Under the pieces are notes generated by a model. That model was not told the origin of the DNA. It was given only the letters and a program-made list of their open reading frames with translations, and did no database searches. A DNA stretch of 64,000 nt from Siniperca chuatsi. Its lineage: Eukaryota > Chordata > Actinopteri > Centrarchiformes > Sinipercidae. The stretch is taken from NCBI RefSeq assembly GCF_020085105.1, contig NC_058046.1, positions 19,452,175 to 19,516,174 of the forward strand, written 5' to 3'. Made by a program: the position numbers and the translations under genes. This document shows, in pieces, positions 34,703 through 47,500 of this stretch (positions are counted from its first letter, which is position 1; each line of letters starts with the position of its first letter).

Positions 34703-37700
34703 TCACTCTGGAGGGGAAGACCTGTCGCTCTGCTCTGCTGAGGACGGGAAGCCTAGGATGTGACCTGTAAATGTCTCCACAGATATCTCATCTGGGATCA
34801 CACACTCCAGCAAATATTCTGAATCTCCACCTGGACACACACACACACCCAACAAAGAGTGATTATGATTTTTCAGCTGTTATGTGAATTCTTAGATTAA
34901 GGTTTGTGAGTTTCTCTTTTACATACTGTCAGATTTAAAAATGCCATGAGCAGAACGTTCCTCTTCTCCTCCTTCTTCCTCTTCCTCTTCATTGAGGCCT
35001 AAAAGAATTGTGAAACACTCTGCCACCTCTTCCTCTGTCATGTGTTCTCCTGTCAAAGATAATATCAAAATGTCTGCATATGTTGGACTTTGTGACTTTG
35101 TGTTGGACAGTAATACAGCTAAAACTGACTGAATAGCCTGCAGCGTACCTCGAGCCTGTAGAAGTTCTAGCAGCTCATGTCTCTGCAGAACACGCTGTCC
35201 TGCGCTATCACGGCCACCAAGGACATGAAAAGCTTGAGCAAGCTCATCGCTAGAGATGCCGAAGGCTGGTCGGTGGTTGACATACAGTTTGATGAACTCC
35301 TCTAGGTCGATGTCGGTCACATATTTTCCTGTTTCGGCATACTTGCTGAACTTGACCTCGTTATGCATATCTTCTATCTGGTAAAAAAATAATAATAAAG
35401 CAATTTGTAAATACAGGTCTGAGGCTGTGATGTTTTTACTGTCAGATAAAATTACATTTGCTGTTAAAAAATGTCACTTCATTTACACACATTGTACCTC
35501 TTGCTCAGTAGGGAAGTAGGCCAAAGCTCTCATTAGAGAGGGAACCTCTGACAGGGGGATTTTGGTAGACAGCTGTCGTTTCTCCATTGAGTCAATGCCT
35601 TGATGATGGATTTGGCAGTAATAGAAAAAGTCCTCCATCTCCTAAAGACATAAAAGCACAAACTGAGAATCTATGGTTAAAAAGGTATCAGAAATGACTA
35701 AAACTCATACAGCTGGAGGAGGAATGGAACGCCAAGTAAAAACTGTGGCCTTGTATAATCCAGAAATACAATATATGTGTGAATATGAGCAATGCTGTCC
35801 AATAACAAGTAGACAACATTTCAATGTTGAATGTTATATTTTGCCACCAAAGCATCCACTGTCCAAAATAATCACCCACCCACCTTTTCCAGCTTTCCAC
35901 AAAAACAAAGAAAACCCGAATTAAACTAAATCATCTTCACCATCAAAACAAACAGATGTAAAAGGGAAATTAATATAAATTGCTGGATGAACCAGATCAA
36001 CTCAGTGATACTTCATAAGATAAGATAAGATAAGATAAGCTTTTATTGATCCCCTGGGGGCCAGACATAAGTACAGATAAATCAATAATTAGAACTACAT
36101 AAAATAAAAATAAGAATAGAAATAAAAATTGTAACTATACATGAGCAATTAAATGCAAAATTACAAGGCATGCAGGGTACTATACCAATACAAAGGCTGT
36201 GTAGAGAAATTATGTTCCACCAGCACACTGAAATACTAACAACAAGTAAAGATTTCTACGAAAATTGACTTTAACCAAGAAACCAAATTCTTAAAAACAC
36301 AAATCAACATGCGTAATAACACAATGCATAACTATAGTAACTTTGATGACACTACATATTAGGGAAAAGGACACGTGATTCTCACTTCAAGTTAATGGAA
36401 TAATCTGTGGCTGTTCGTGTAACACTCGACAGTCGTAGGGAACAAGGAAAACTTTTAACTCACCCTGTAGAACTTGCCATGTCTGCCTCCCTCTAAAAGA
36501 GTGTAAAAGGGTAACAGGTCCTTTCCTCCCAAGGCAGCTGCTGCCTCCAATGCACTGCATTCACAACAAGAGAGAGGATTAACTCCAGAAAACACGATTA
36601 CACTGCTCACGCATTTCCCCTGCTTCTCAGGTTGGTACTTTTAAACCTTACTTCAAGCTTATCTCCCATGACAGGACAGTGCGGTCAGGTCCTCCTGCAG
36701 TGAAAACAAACCGGCCGTCGTAGGAGCAGGCAAAAGCAGACACCCCTGTTGGATGGCAGATCAAAGCATTGGACTTGTACGGGTTCCCATCCAGAGGGAA
36801 AATCTGGAGACCCACCTGGAAATACAACAGTGGTAATTTCAATAATGTGAATCGCTGTGTCTTCTCACCAAAACAGTGCTGGGTTCAAAATACGACTGAA
36901 TTTAAATATGGTTGAAAAGCCCTGGGGTCTGTCTCACTAAGCAGGATTACACAGAAAATATTCACATAATACGTTTGTGACACTTAACCCATAAATATAT
37001 GACCAAATATATTTTATTAAGACTGAAACAAGGCGTTGCTCTTGTCAGTGTTAATAAAAGACAATAAAAGACAAGCACTTGTGGTTTCTTTTTAAAGAGT
37101 AATAAATTACTTATTTTAGACACAGAGCCCCATTTAGATTTTACAAAGCAGGGTTATTTGATAAAATACTACAAACAAATTGCAGCACTGACCTTGTCTT
37201 CTGTGATGTAGACCAGGTAATATGAGTTCGTCTCGGGTTCTTTAGACGTGGGAAGGACCACCATTTTCTTAATGGGAGAGCCATATGCTGGGCCAAGGAG
37301 AGTCTTTCTGTTTTTGTAAAACACATGCAATAATGTTTTCCAGTATTTGCAGTGAGAACAGTCAGAGAAATACATTTCACAAATAATCTGATCTTATTAC
37401 AGTATTTCACAGACCTGCACATCTTGGTAGTGCTGTTGAAAAGCTTCATCTTGTATTGGTCCGAGGCAATGAGAAGAAATTGCTCCGTAGTGAGGGGAGG
37501 ATACCAAGTCATGCACATCGGCACAGCGCTTTGGTCAAGGCGCTCCGAGTTTAAGATGAGAAGCTTATTCACATCACTGTTTTCCAGGTCATACTCCACC
37601 TATTAACAAGTCCCACAAATTTGGCATAAACAAAAACAGTATAACAAAACACCAAAGTAGTCCAGAGTCCTACAACTTTGACCAAGCAGACTAACCAGTC

Positions 37701-40700
37701 GGCGGTCCATTCCCAGAGAGAGCAGTCTGGGTTGGGTGCTGTCCAGGTGAACCCCAAAAAGAAGGTCTTTGATGGGCTTGTAGTGGGAGTGATATCTGCC
37801 CATGTACGTCCAATGAGGCAAAGAGCCTTTATTAGTCTGCAAGTGGAACACCGTCACTGCTTTTCCGGCATCCTAAGAGTGAACAAGGAAATAAAACGTA
37901 CACGTCATACTTGAAGTTTGGACATATTACACTTGATAATCAAAAATGACTTGCTCACCGCAGTGGCAAGATACTTTGAGTCTGAGGAGAAAGTGATGTG
38001 ATGGATGCCGTCTTCAGTGTAATGGAAACACTCCTCTGGATCACTTTGTAAAGTGCTGGGGTTCAGTATGTGAACAGCTCCACTGCCAAAGCCAACTGCC
38101 AGGTATATTCCTGTTCAGAGACAAAAAGGCGGCTCTTTACATAGAAGAATGTAATGACGACATCACAACAGCTGGCTAACGCTGGTTATATGCAACGGCA
38201 AACAACAAAAGACAGCCAGTGAGCATGTTGGCTCACCTTGAGGGTCAAAAGTGACACACTGGATCTGCTTCTCTGTCTCGAAGACCCTGCTGCAGATGGC
38301 CACTTTGTTGTCATAGTCCCACACTTTTAAAACACCCCTTTGATTGCCCATGGCCACAGCTGGCTGTTTGGGGTGGCAGGCCACTGCATGTAGAGGCTCA
38401 CAATTCTCATGTAGCAGGATTTGAGGGATGCCTTTCTGCACATTCACATGTACTACTGTGGAACTTACTGTGGACACAACAAAGTTCCTGCAGAAAAAGA
38501 GATGTCAACTTGGCTAAAATGCACATAACAGTTCAGTTTGAAGACATAATAGATTGTATTTCTTCTACCTGATGATTAAAGGTTTTGCGTCCAAAGCGCA
38601 GTCCTCCAGGTATCCCTCTGTACACTCTTTGGAAAAGGAAATGGAAACAATAGCGTCCAGGTTGAATTCACTGTACCAAGTGAGAAGCATGAAAGCTTCA
38701 TCATAAAACTTGATATGACCTTGAGTGTCACCAGTTACGATACAGCTGTGATATCAAACAACACACAAACAAAGAGAGATTAGAGACCAATAAATACATG
38801 CCACTTTTATAAAACAACAATGGTGAATATTTGAATATTGTACCTGTCAGTTACAGTGAGGGCAGTGATCGGATCTTTTTGAAGGCAAATGAGCTTGACT
38901 CTGTCACCGGGGAGGCTTTGGTTTGCAGCTAAGTCTTCCGTCACAACCCACACCACGAGGCTGCCTGCTGCAGTCGCTGTTAGGATCTGAGACTCTCTCC
39001 AGTGAAACACAGACTGGCTGAGTGACCCGCCAGCCATGTTGACAGTTTTAGGAGAAGGCTGCGTGAATACAATAGCATATGATCGACCAGTGGCTGCATC
39101 ACAGAACTGCTGGTGAACAGCTGAATCAAAATACTCATGGAGACAGAAGACAGAAACATCTCTGATAATTCGATACCATCCTCTACAACATTTTTTATGA
39201 TTATCTTTACCTTCTTAAGCTTCAGGGCAAAGTATTGCAGACTTCCCAGGGCCTGAAAAAAGACCGGCTGATTATTGCAACAAACAAACACATAACAGCT
39301 GCATTATGTTTTTCTAGAAAAAGGAACAGCAGGACTCACCCTGCTGTAAAATAACACCTGGCGTTCACTGCTGCTGAGCAGCTGAGTGCTATCATTTGGA
39401 TTAAAAATGATGTAATCCTGAAAAATAATCCAACATTTGAACTCTTAAATGTCGCATCCATTAAGTTAGGTGACATTTAAATGTTAAAAGAAGACAAAAG
39501 TGACTTACTTGAAAACCATGTTTAGGATTGAGTTCAGTAAAGCACAAAGGCTTTTCTGTTTCATTTGTCCAATCCCAAATACACACGCACTGTGAAAAGA
39601 TCGACATACGGTTAATAGATTGCGAACAGATGGAAATTTTACTCTACAAAGGCATTTATTGTTTCAAACTGTCAAACCCAGTATGAAATAGTAATCGTCT
39701 AAGCTGTTTTTGTTTTTTTGTGAACTGTTGTAAGGTCACATCTAGAAAGAGTGCAGTTCTGAGATATTGACCATTTGCTAAAAAGTTGAATACTTTATAT
39801 CCTTTACATTTTTTGTGCATAAAACAGTCCTTAAACCCTAATCCTAAAAAAAGACAATAAAATCATGACATGACGTTTAAAGAGCCTAAATATATGGATG
39901 AATATTCTACACTATCATGTCATCAAGGGCCACTTTTTGGAGCTCTTACTTATAAAATGCCAGAAAGTCACACAGTGTTTGGTGGTGTCACACTCTTGAC
40001 CTTCATTTGACCTTCTTCTTCAAAATTAGAGTGAGTCCTGTGAGTGTCTGTTTCCAGACCAGAAGGTGCTACTTGGTAAAACCACAGATCATAAATTTGT
40101 CTCTTTTTTTTGTCCTACATTGTGCATTTCGCAATCTAGACTAAACAGCAGTCTTTAGTCTGGATTATTTTTTTTTAAATGTTTCATTTAATCTGTCCAT
40201 ACCCAACCATGCTGTCATACTCACTTGAACTTCCTCGGCCCCGAGGGTTACCAGATGTTTTGTGTCTCTTGAAAATGCAATCGCAATGACACCCCCTCCT
40301 GGGTGGCAATCGAACAATGTATGCACAGGAATGCTGGAATATTTATAATATATTTGGTTACCATCAAGAGCAAAGGTTAATACATAAAAAAAATGCCTTA
40401 ATACATGTAGAATCAAGAGCTACCCAGAGTAGGAGTCCCATATCATCACCGTGCTCTTCGGCCCCTGGTCTGCTGTTGCAATCCAGCGTCTGTCTTCACT
40501 CACACACATACATGAGATGGGGCGGCAGTGACCCTGAGAAGATTGAGTATATACAGAAGGCTTTTTAAATCAACACTGCAACCTGCATGTTAGTACTATA
40601 AAAAGATATCCGTTGTTACCCAGGTTACTCATTCCACTGACGCTGTCTCATCTCCTTTTTATTTCATATTCCTCAAGAAGCCGAAAACTGACTGGTGATT

Positions 40701-41181
40701 TTTACCTGAAGTATATGCTGGGAGTTTGAGGTGTGATTGTATATGATCCCAACATGAGCTCCAGCATAGAGGACCACCAGCTGATTGTGGTCTTGCAAAC
40801 TGAAGGCAGGAAGAGCAGGATTCATCCCAAGTACCCATTCTAGTGACTGCGTGAAGAGCAAATTTGCAGTATTGTTATGAGCCAGTGAAAGTTCTCAGAT
40901 AACCCTTTTATATAAAGAAATATGTTTTGGGGGTGAAAATTTTCCTCCAAACTTTCTTGACTACAAGTGCACAGAGTCAATATACAAATAGTACTCATTT
41001 TGTGCAAATACACACATCGATGAGACATACTTACCAATGCATGTGTTCCAGTGTGAGTTAACTTCTTTGGGAAGAGTGTGTCTCTGGTTGCAGTGTAGAC
41101 TTGAGACTGCCCGGTCACCTCTGTTTCTTCTCTAACTCCTGCACTCTTCCTGCCCTCTTCCTTAGCTTCAGCATCTGACAT
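34703..41181 (-). CDS. cfap251: CFAP251 (WDR66), ciliary radial-spoke-base WD-repeat protein
   Basis: Twenty exons on the minus strand: 41035-41181, 40706-40846, 40424-40533, 40225-40333, 39509-39589, 39340-39417, 39211-39252, 38844-39109, 38569-38745, 38237-38487, 37959-38110, 37696-37872, 37415-37599, 37193-37307, 36652-36815, 36464-36554, 35498-35641, 35149-35377, 34927-35049 and 34703-34830. Phase is kept throughout and gives 969 residues. The first ATG in frame is at 41181 ([10 protein letters not shown]). WD repeats fill exons 2-15, with blocks matching the human protein such as [41 protein letters not shown] and [12 protein letters not shown]. The C-terminal part is EF-hand-like ([32 protein letters not shown]). 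The long acidic N-terminus of the human protein is absent. CFAP251 belongs to the calmodulin- and spoke-associated complex at radial spoke 3 of motile axonemes; human loss causes sperm flagellar defects. Confidence 0.95.
36017..36195 (-). repeat. Non-LTR retrotransposon 3' tail (minus strand)
   Basis: On the minus strand the text reads GATCAATAAAAGCTTATCTT and then four more TTATC units, the tandem-repeat 3' end typical of teleost Rex/L2-like LINEs. The left edge is the (ATAAG)n run at 36017-36039, and the CCCCTGGGGGCC dyad follows. Only the 3' tail is present. It lies in a CFAP251 intron. Confidence 0.6.
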
Positions 41182-41487
41182 GATGTCTAACCACACACTT
41201 GGAAGATTAATCTTTATTTTTTAACAACTTCATACAGATTCCCCCCTTATTTTGTCGAGCCGAGGGCGCTAAGTCTCTGCTTACGGCTAAATTAGCCAAA
41301 GAGTAACGATAGACTACGAAAGATATCGCATTAAATTAATCGAAAACACACCACCACAATATCAATTCTTGTGTAATTTCATTCAAACGTCTATAACTGT
41401 ATGTTTAAAACACTTTGTATTCAGTCTTAACTGGTCTGTTGGGTGAAAAACACAATCTCTAAAACGTTGGCGCCTGCGAAGCGTCTC

Positions 41488-41501
41488 GTTGCCTAGTTAC
41501 C
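41488..41501. promoter_or_regulatory. X-box-like RFX site upstream of CFAP251
   Basis: GTTGCCTAGTTACC has one perfect RFX half-site (GTTGCC), a 2-base spacer and an imperfect second half. It lies about 310 bp upstream of the CFAP251 start. RFX factors commonly drive motile-cilium genes from such sites. Confidence 0.4.
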
Positions 41502-42107
41502 GTTGAGAGTGTGGGGGGATGAGTGAAGTGGTTTAAAACAAGATGCAGACATTCCGGTCAGGCATTTCAGATTAAAAGCACGATTAATAATGGATTTATT
41601 CAGTTGGCAGTTACAAAAATTGATTTTACACGCAAAACTTATTAAGATCCCATAGAGTATGATATACTGTTTGAGTTAAGGTTTAGTTTTACAAGCTAGA
41701 TTACCAACCCACATCCTACAGGTTGTTCATGTGGCAATTAGTTTGCAGTAATTTAAGTAATTTAAAATTTATTAGGTAATATACTAATGTATAATCTAAT
41801 CTAAACTACAGTACTGTATAGGCCACAGAGTATGCAGAGTAGTTAACCAAGCATTACCATTACCGTAGCCAGGATTTTAATTTGCTTCACTTTCTGTCTG
41901 AACACACCGCAAGAAATGTTTGTCTTTTTATATATTCATTTAATTGTTCAGTTATATTATATTAGTTATCATTAATTATTATTCTTTCTTTTTGAATTGT
42001 TCGAAATCATTTTATTTCTATTTGATTCTATATAATTTGTGTGTAATTGTTGAATGTAAACTTCTCCTCACAAGGAACCAAATTCCTAGTCACAGACACA
42101 TTGAGCC

Positions 42108-42898
42108 ATTTTGAAGGATTTGCCGGAAGTACTAGTATGCTGTCATGTCACACGAATCTAACTTTTGTGTTGCAGTTTCTCAATGTGACCGCTGGAGGGC
42201 AGTAAAATCCCGGGATCCTGACCCCTTTTAACAAATGTTACACTATATGTAAATCACTTGGATTAGGGGGATGAGGATATTATTCTCAGGACTAAGTTAA
42301 TGGACATTTAGACAATCTGTAAATAAAAGAAACAGACTTTAACACAATACATAAATTATAATGTGAATAAATTGAGTAAATCGGTGGCAAGATATAATAG
42401 ATTTGTTTTTTCAGTGACTTCAGGGAAAGACAGAGACAGAAAAAAAGCAAATATTCATTATAAACAACAAAACAGCAGTTTGATAACAACGTGCATATTA
42501 TTAATACACTTATTACAAAAATGACAATGAAAACCATAAAAAATATTCAAAATCACTATCACTATCTGTATTTTCCCACCGAAGAATGTGGAGTTGCAGA
42601 CTTGGACTGTGAACAATTAGCAATTAATAATGTCTGTTAGTTCATAGTTGCTTCAGTTTGGTCATTGTATTTTGAAAGTATTCCCCGGAAGTCTTGTCAT
42701 GTCTTCATTAATGACTGTGATTAATATAATGCTTTGCAGTCCGTCCCTGTGACCACTGGTGGGCAGTGAATACTCGTGATCTAATCAATTTTAACAAATC
42801 ATACTAAGCTATATCTAAATCTTGAAATAGTATTTTGAATATTTTAATTTGGGGGATGAAATTTCTGTCAGGACTGAGATCATTTTGTAAATCTAGAC
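42108..42898. repeat. Diverged tandem duplication with CTCF-like motif in each copy
   Basis: Copy 1 (about 42108-42320) and copy 2 (about 42668-42898) run in the same order. Shared words are ATTTTGAA..TT..CCGGAAGT, TGTCATGTC, TGCAGT..T....TGTGACC, a GG..GGGCAGT core, TTTTAACAAAT, GGGGGATGA and TCAGGACT.AG. The CTCF-like cores CCGCTGGAGGGCAGT (42189-42203) and CCACTGGTGGGCAGT (42753-42767) are 564 bp apart, the best-kept part of each copy. Confidence 0.65.
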
Positions 42899-43439
42899 AA
42901 GAGGTAAGACAGTTTTTCAGTAACTTCGGGGGAAGTGGGTGTGATATGGACATATTAAACATCTCTGTTACAGATGTTCAAACCAACTATTTTCATTTTT
43001 TGTTTGACTTGAATATTATGCTCTCATGACAACCATCAACCCACAGCGTCAAGGCACACTTAATAGCATGTGAACACTTCCGGTAAAGACACTGAAAATA
43101 AAATGTTTGAAATTAGGCAGACGTGATTCTGGTGCATTGAAGCAGGGAATCGATCGGTACATCTTGCCGCGATACTTTTGCTTTGAAAGGTCGATATAAC
43201 GTGTCGAAACGTCACTTCCGCTAACTTCCAACTTTACGTAGGTTTCCACACAAGCCTTTCCGGTTGCACAGGTTTGAAAGCAGCTGATTTTCTGGATGCG
43301 TTTTATTGCCGTCAACTTTTTATTTAACGCATTTTCGTTACTTCTGTTTCATACTTTTGTAACAACATCTCACTGGTCGAGGTCTGAAGTATTGTCGTTC
43401 TCATTGTACACGTTATGATCAGAGTGTGACGGTTAGGAC

Positions 43440-43510
43440 ACCAGAAAGTGTGGGGGGGAGCACTCCGAGAAGGAAGCGGCTAACTTAGTTATGATGTCAC
43501 CAGCTGACAG
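43440..43510 (+). other. Probable 5' UTR exon of RABGEF1
   Basis: A non-coding first exon likely ends at 43510 with a GTGAGG donor. It contains ATGATGTCACCAGCTGACAG. When spliced to exon 2 at 44553 this frame meets a stop after nine codons (MMSPADRWE), so it would be a short upstream open frame and the main start is 44582. The exon start is not defined. Confidence 0.5.
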
Positions 43511-44581
43511 GTGAGGAGGCATTTTAATAATTGGGACCTTATAATTATGGATATTTGCTTTGTAACTGTGAGACAAGTTGAATTAGTGTATACATTTAAC
43601 CGAAATTGTCGTCAGCTTTAGCCACTCGACGTTAGCTAACGTTAGCTGGCGGTTCTTATCTCCAATCCTCTCAGCTGACAGTCAGCCACTGCCGAGCTGT
43701 TAGCTAACAACGTTAGCCGACACTCAACTCTCATAAACTGTTATTGTGCTTTTAATAAGGAATTTAATTTGAGGTAAAACACCAGACTGGCAGTTCAGCT
43801 TCTTTTAGGCTATTGGCGCTCTGCTGTAGTATTAGATATTGTGGAAAAGTTTCCAAATAGCGTAAACAGTTAATAACCAGTCACTGCCAGTTAAACTTAG
43901 CATGGTTAAGTAGTTAAAACACAGTGATAAATTGTTGGACAGCATTTCCTTAAAATAAAGAGCAGTCCTGCACCAGTTAAAGCAGCGTTTTGTCCCTGAA
44001 AGTCTGAGTGCAAATTTATTTTTAACTTACTGGATAACAAAGTAGTTGGTAATTTACATAGTAATTTTATTTTTCTAAAATTATTAATATACACAACACT
44101 ATATTCGTCTGTTGTCAAGTGTTTTTGATTCTTGTTTTCTACTGTTAATGAAAGTAGTTTTCATAGAAGCAGAATCAGACAATATCTCAAATTAAACAGT
44201 TTAGCTAAAATAACAATTTTCATCCCCTTAATGGCAACACATTTAGAAATCATAACGTTTTGAACATGGGTAAAGAGTGTTTGTGGGTTTTAATGTGCTG
44301 TATTGCAGCATTGTGTGTCCCAGTCGACTCTCTGCATGATGCATGAACAGCTCCGAGTAAAGACGCCTGAGGTTATGTGCCAAGTTTAGCACGGCCAGGC
44401 TATAGTGAACAGTAAGCTTGTGAGATTTAGGCCCCTGCAGTCAGAAACACAGGACAAACTGAGTGTCTTTTAAAAAATAAAAATAAAGTAAACTTTTTAA
44501 TAAATAATATTAGATCTACAGAGTATATTAAACAACATGTTATGTCCAATAGGTGGGAGTAGCATATGAGAGAGTTCTACA

Positions 44582-47500
44582 ATGTGGACAGACAAGCAAA
44601 GAGGAATCCGAGTTTCTCAGGAGGAGCTGCTCTGCAAGAATGCCTGTGGGTATTATGGAAACCCTGTATGGCAAGGCTTCTGCTCTAAGTGCTGGAGAGA
44701 GAGAGCACATCCAGCAGCAGCCCCGAGACAAGACACAAGGTAAACACGACGCTTATGACAATCATTCGGACTCAACGAAGCAGATAGATCTTTTAGTCAG
44801 CTGTAATGACACTGGTATGATATCAACACAGTGGTGTCAGTGATGGATTCTTATCATAACATCTTAAAAGCAGCACACGATAGAAACTTTATAGTTACAC
44901 CATTGATGATCACCTGAATAGACATTGGAGGACATTGATATGCATATTAATTATACATATTAATAAGAAAATAAAATTACAATAAATACTAAATGCTTTA
45001 ATTTCTGAAGTTAAAAGTGCCTACTGGATATGCAAGTCTAACTACGTTAACAATGAAATAATTGCTAACACATATTAAGTAACTATTAATGGACTCATCA
45101 GCTTGACGCAACTTAAAGGTCCAGTGTGTAACATTTAGGAGGAGCTACTGGCAGAAATGGAATATAATATTTATAAGTATGTTTTCATTAGTGTATAGTA
45201 AAAATAAGAATCGTTATGTTTTTGTTACCTTTTTAGAATAACCGTTTTTAGTTTCGCGGCCACTGTAGTTTCTCCTACACGCTTGGAAGGGGAGGTTGAG
45301 GTGAGCGGTGTTTCAAACCGCAATTTCAACGCAAGATGCCACTAAATCCTACACACTGGACCTTCAAGTGCTTTTGGTTTAAACTGGCTTCAGGTTTGGA
45401 TGTCTAATGTTGTCATTCCTTGTAGGCCGAGCAATGATGGAACTCCTCCCACCTTCTCCAAATTTGAGGAGAAGAAAAACATTGAGAAAGGTCGTCGAAT
45501 TAACACAATGAGGAGACTCTTCTGGGGCAGCCCATCGCCTTCAAAACGTCAAGGTAGTTCTTTCAGCTTTGTGTATTTTTTTATTCAGTGTTCTCAGTTT
45601 CATCAAGTCAGAAAAGTATCTGCAAAATGTTTGGTTGTGTTCCCTTAGGGTGAAAAATCCCTCCATCAGCTTCTTTACCAGATTTGGTTCAGACACCAGC
45701 TGTATTGCCTAAAGATCAAGAGCAAAGGCAACACAATGATGAAAAGCCTTATTCACAACACAACTAAAAAGAAGTGTAAACAGTTTACGGCTTGAAGTGC
45801 ACACTGCTGCTGATTATGTGTCCCATGATCCTACAAAGTCTATTGAGATAAAAGCAAAAACCTTGACTTACTGACCTTTTTTGGTGGTCTGTTAGCAAAA
45901 TAGTAGATTGTTTGTATTGAATGTTTCTTCCACACTGTCCTGAGGCCTGTCTCATGAAGCATAAGAGTTAAATGGAAAAAGAGCTTCAGCTAGCTGTAGT
46001 TATTTTCATGACAACAAAATCCAGGAAATACCAGGCATTTTCCTTCATTGTCTAATGTACAAATAGGCCTCCATGTGCATATGTATGGGTAGTGTAGTGC
46101 TCTTATCCCTATAAGGGATTGAACCTTGGTATCTGGTCATTTCTGCCCCTTCTCCACCTGTGTGCCCTATTGATTCATTAACCAAATGCAGTGATAGGCC
46201 CAGTGTTTCAACAAATGTAGCCATTCTGAGTATGGATTTTCAGTCTTAAAACAAGTTTATCTTGAATAACATCCACTTGTTGTCCCTCTAGAGTCTTCTG
46301 AAAGCTATACAAATGTGTTAAAAGCCTACCAGAGCCTTGAGCCCGGGGACTTTACTGGTTTCCTAAAGATACTTCGGAGCCCTTCTTCCCAGCGCTTGCA
46401 GTCCCGATGTACAGCTTTCCTCAACACAATGGAGGCTTACCATGTAATTATCTGTTTAAAAGTTTAACATTACAGTTCTTATAACTTCTCTTTGATATGT
46501 CAGATGCTTTTCTGATCATAGTTTCTCTTCATCTTTACAGGATCTGCCGGTACAGAAGCAATCAGATCTTGTGCAAGATTTCTACCAGTCCTTCGCTGAA
46601 TATTTTAGCAGTGAGTACAGATCAGTTCAACACTTCTTAGTCTGTTTATTCTGAAGACGTGAGAACGTGGTCTTTTTGTTTTCAGGTTTTCCTGAGGCTC
46701 AGGTCACTCAGATAATGGAGCATATAGAGAAGTTAATAATGACACGGTTGCACAAATGGGTTTTCTGCCATGACAGCTGTGATGATGAACAGAAGGACCT
46801 GGCTCTCCAGAGAAGGATACGGTAAGCCTTATATACAAGTCACTTGTGTTGTATGTGATTGAAACCTCCAACCTGAAGCCCTGTTTGACACTGATGTCTT
46901 TACTTTGCAGCTCCTTAAACTGGGTTACTCCGCAGATGCTGAGCGTACCCTTCCCTGATAAAAAGACTGCAGACACAGGCGACCCCTTTCTGCCTGCTAT
47001 AACAGGTGATTTACAACTTCAGCACTGAAAGGAATAGTTTGACGTTTTGGGAAATATGCTTATTCACTTTCTGGAGGAGAGTTGGATGAGAAGATCAATA
47101 TTACTCTCACGTCTAACCATTGAATATGAGGCTACATAACCCACCTTAAAACAGCGCAGTCATTTTTACAAGTTTTTTGTATGGATTAAGCAAACGCGAT
47201 ACAACTTGTTAATTAGGTTAGCTTTAGAGCTGCTGGTAGGCAGATTTTGTTACCTTTGGACAGAGCCAGGCTAGCTGTTTCCTGTCTTTATGCTAAGCTA
47301 ATTGGCTGCAATCTGTAGCCTTATATTTAATGGACAGACATGAGTGGTTTTGATCTTGTTATCTAACTCGCAGCCAGGAAGCGAATAAGCAGTACGTTTC
47401 CCATACGCTGTAAACATCATTAATTATGTTTAAATTAATGCTAGTCTTTGACATTTTGTCCTGCTCTCTATTTTTTTAACAGCTATAATTGAAATGGATG

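Larger units (their letters stand above)
41182..43439. other. CFAP251 to RABGEF1 intergenic region
   Basis: No gene is visible. It holds the CFAP251 promoter (X-box-like site near 41488), a diverged tandem duplication with two CTCF-like motifs (42108-42898), and, near 43205-43240, ETS-like CACTTCCGC sequence ahead of the RABGEF1 first exon. Short open frames here have no family resemblance. Confidence 0.5.
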
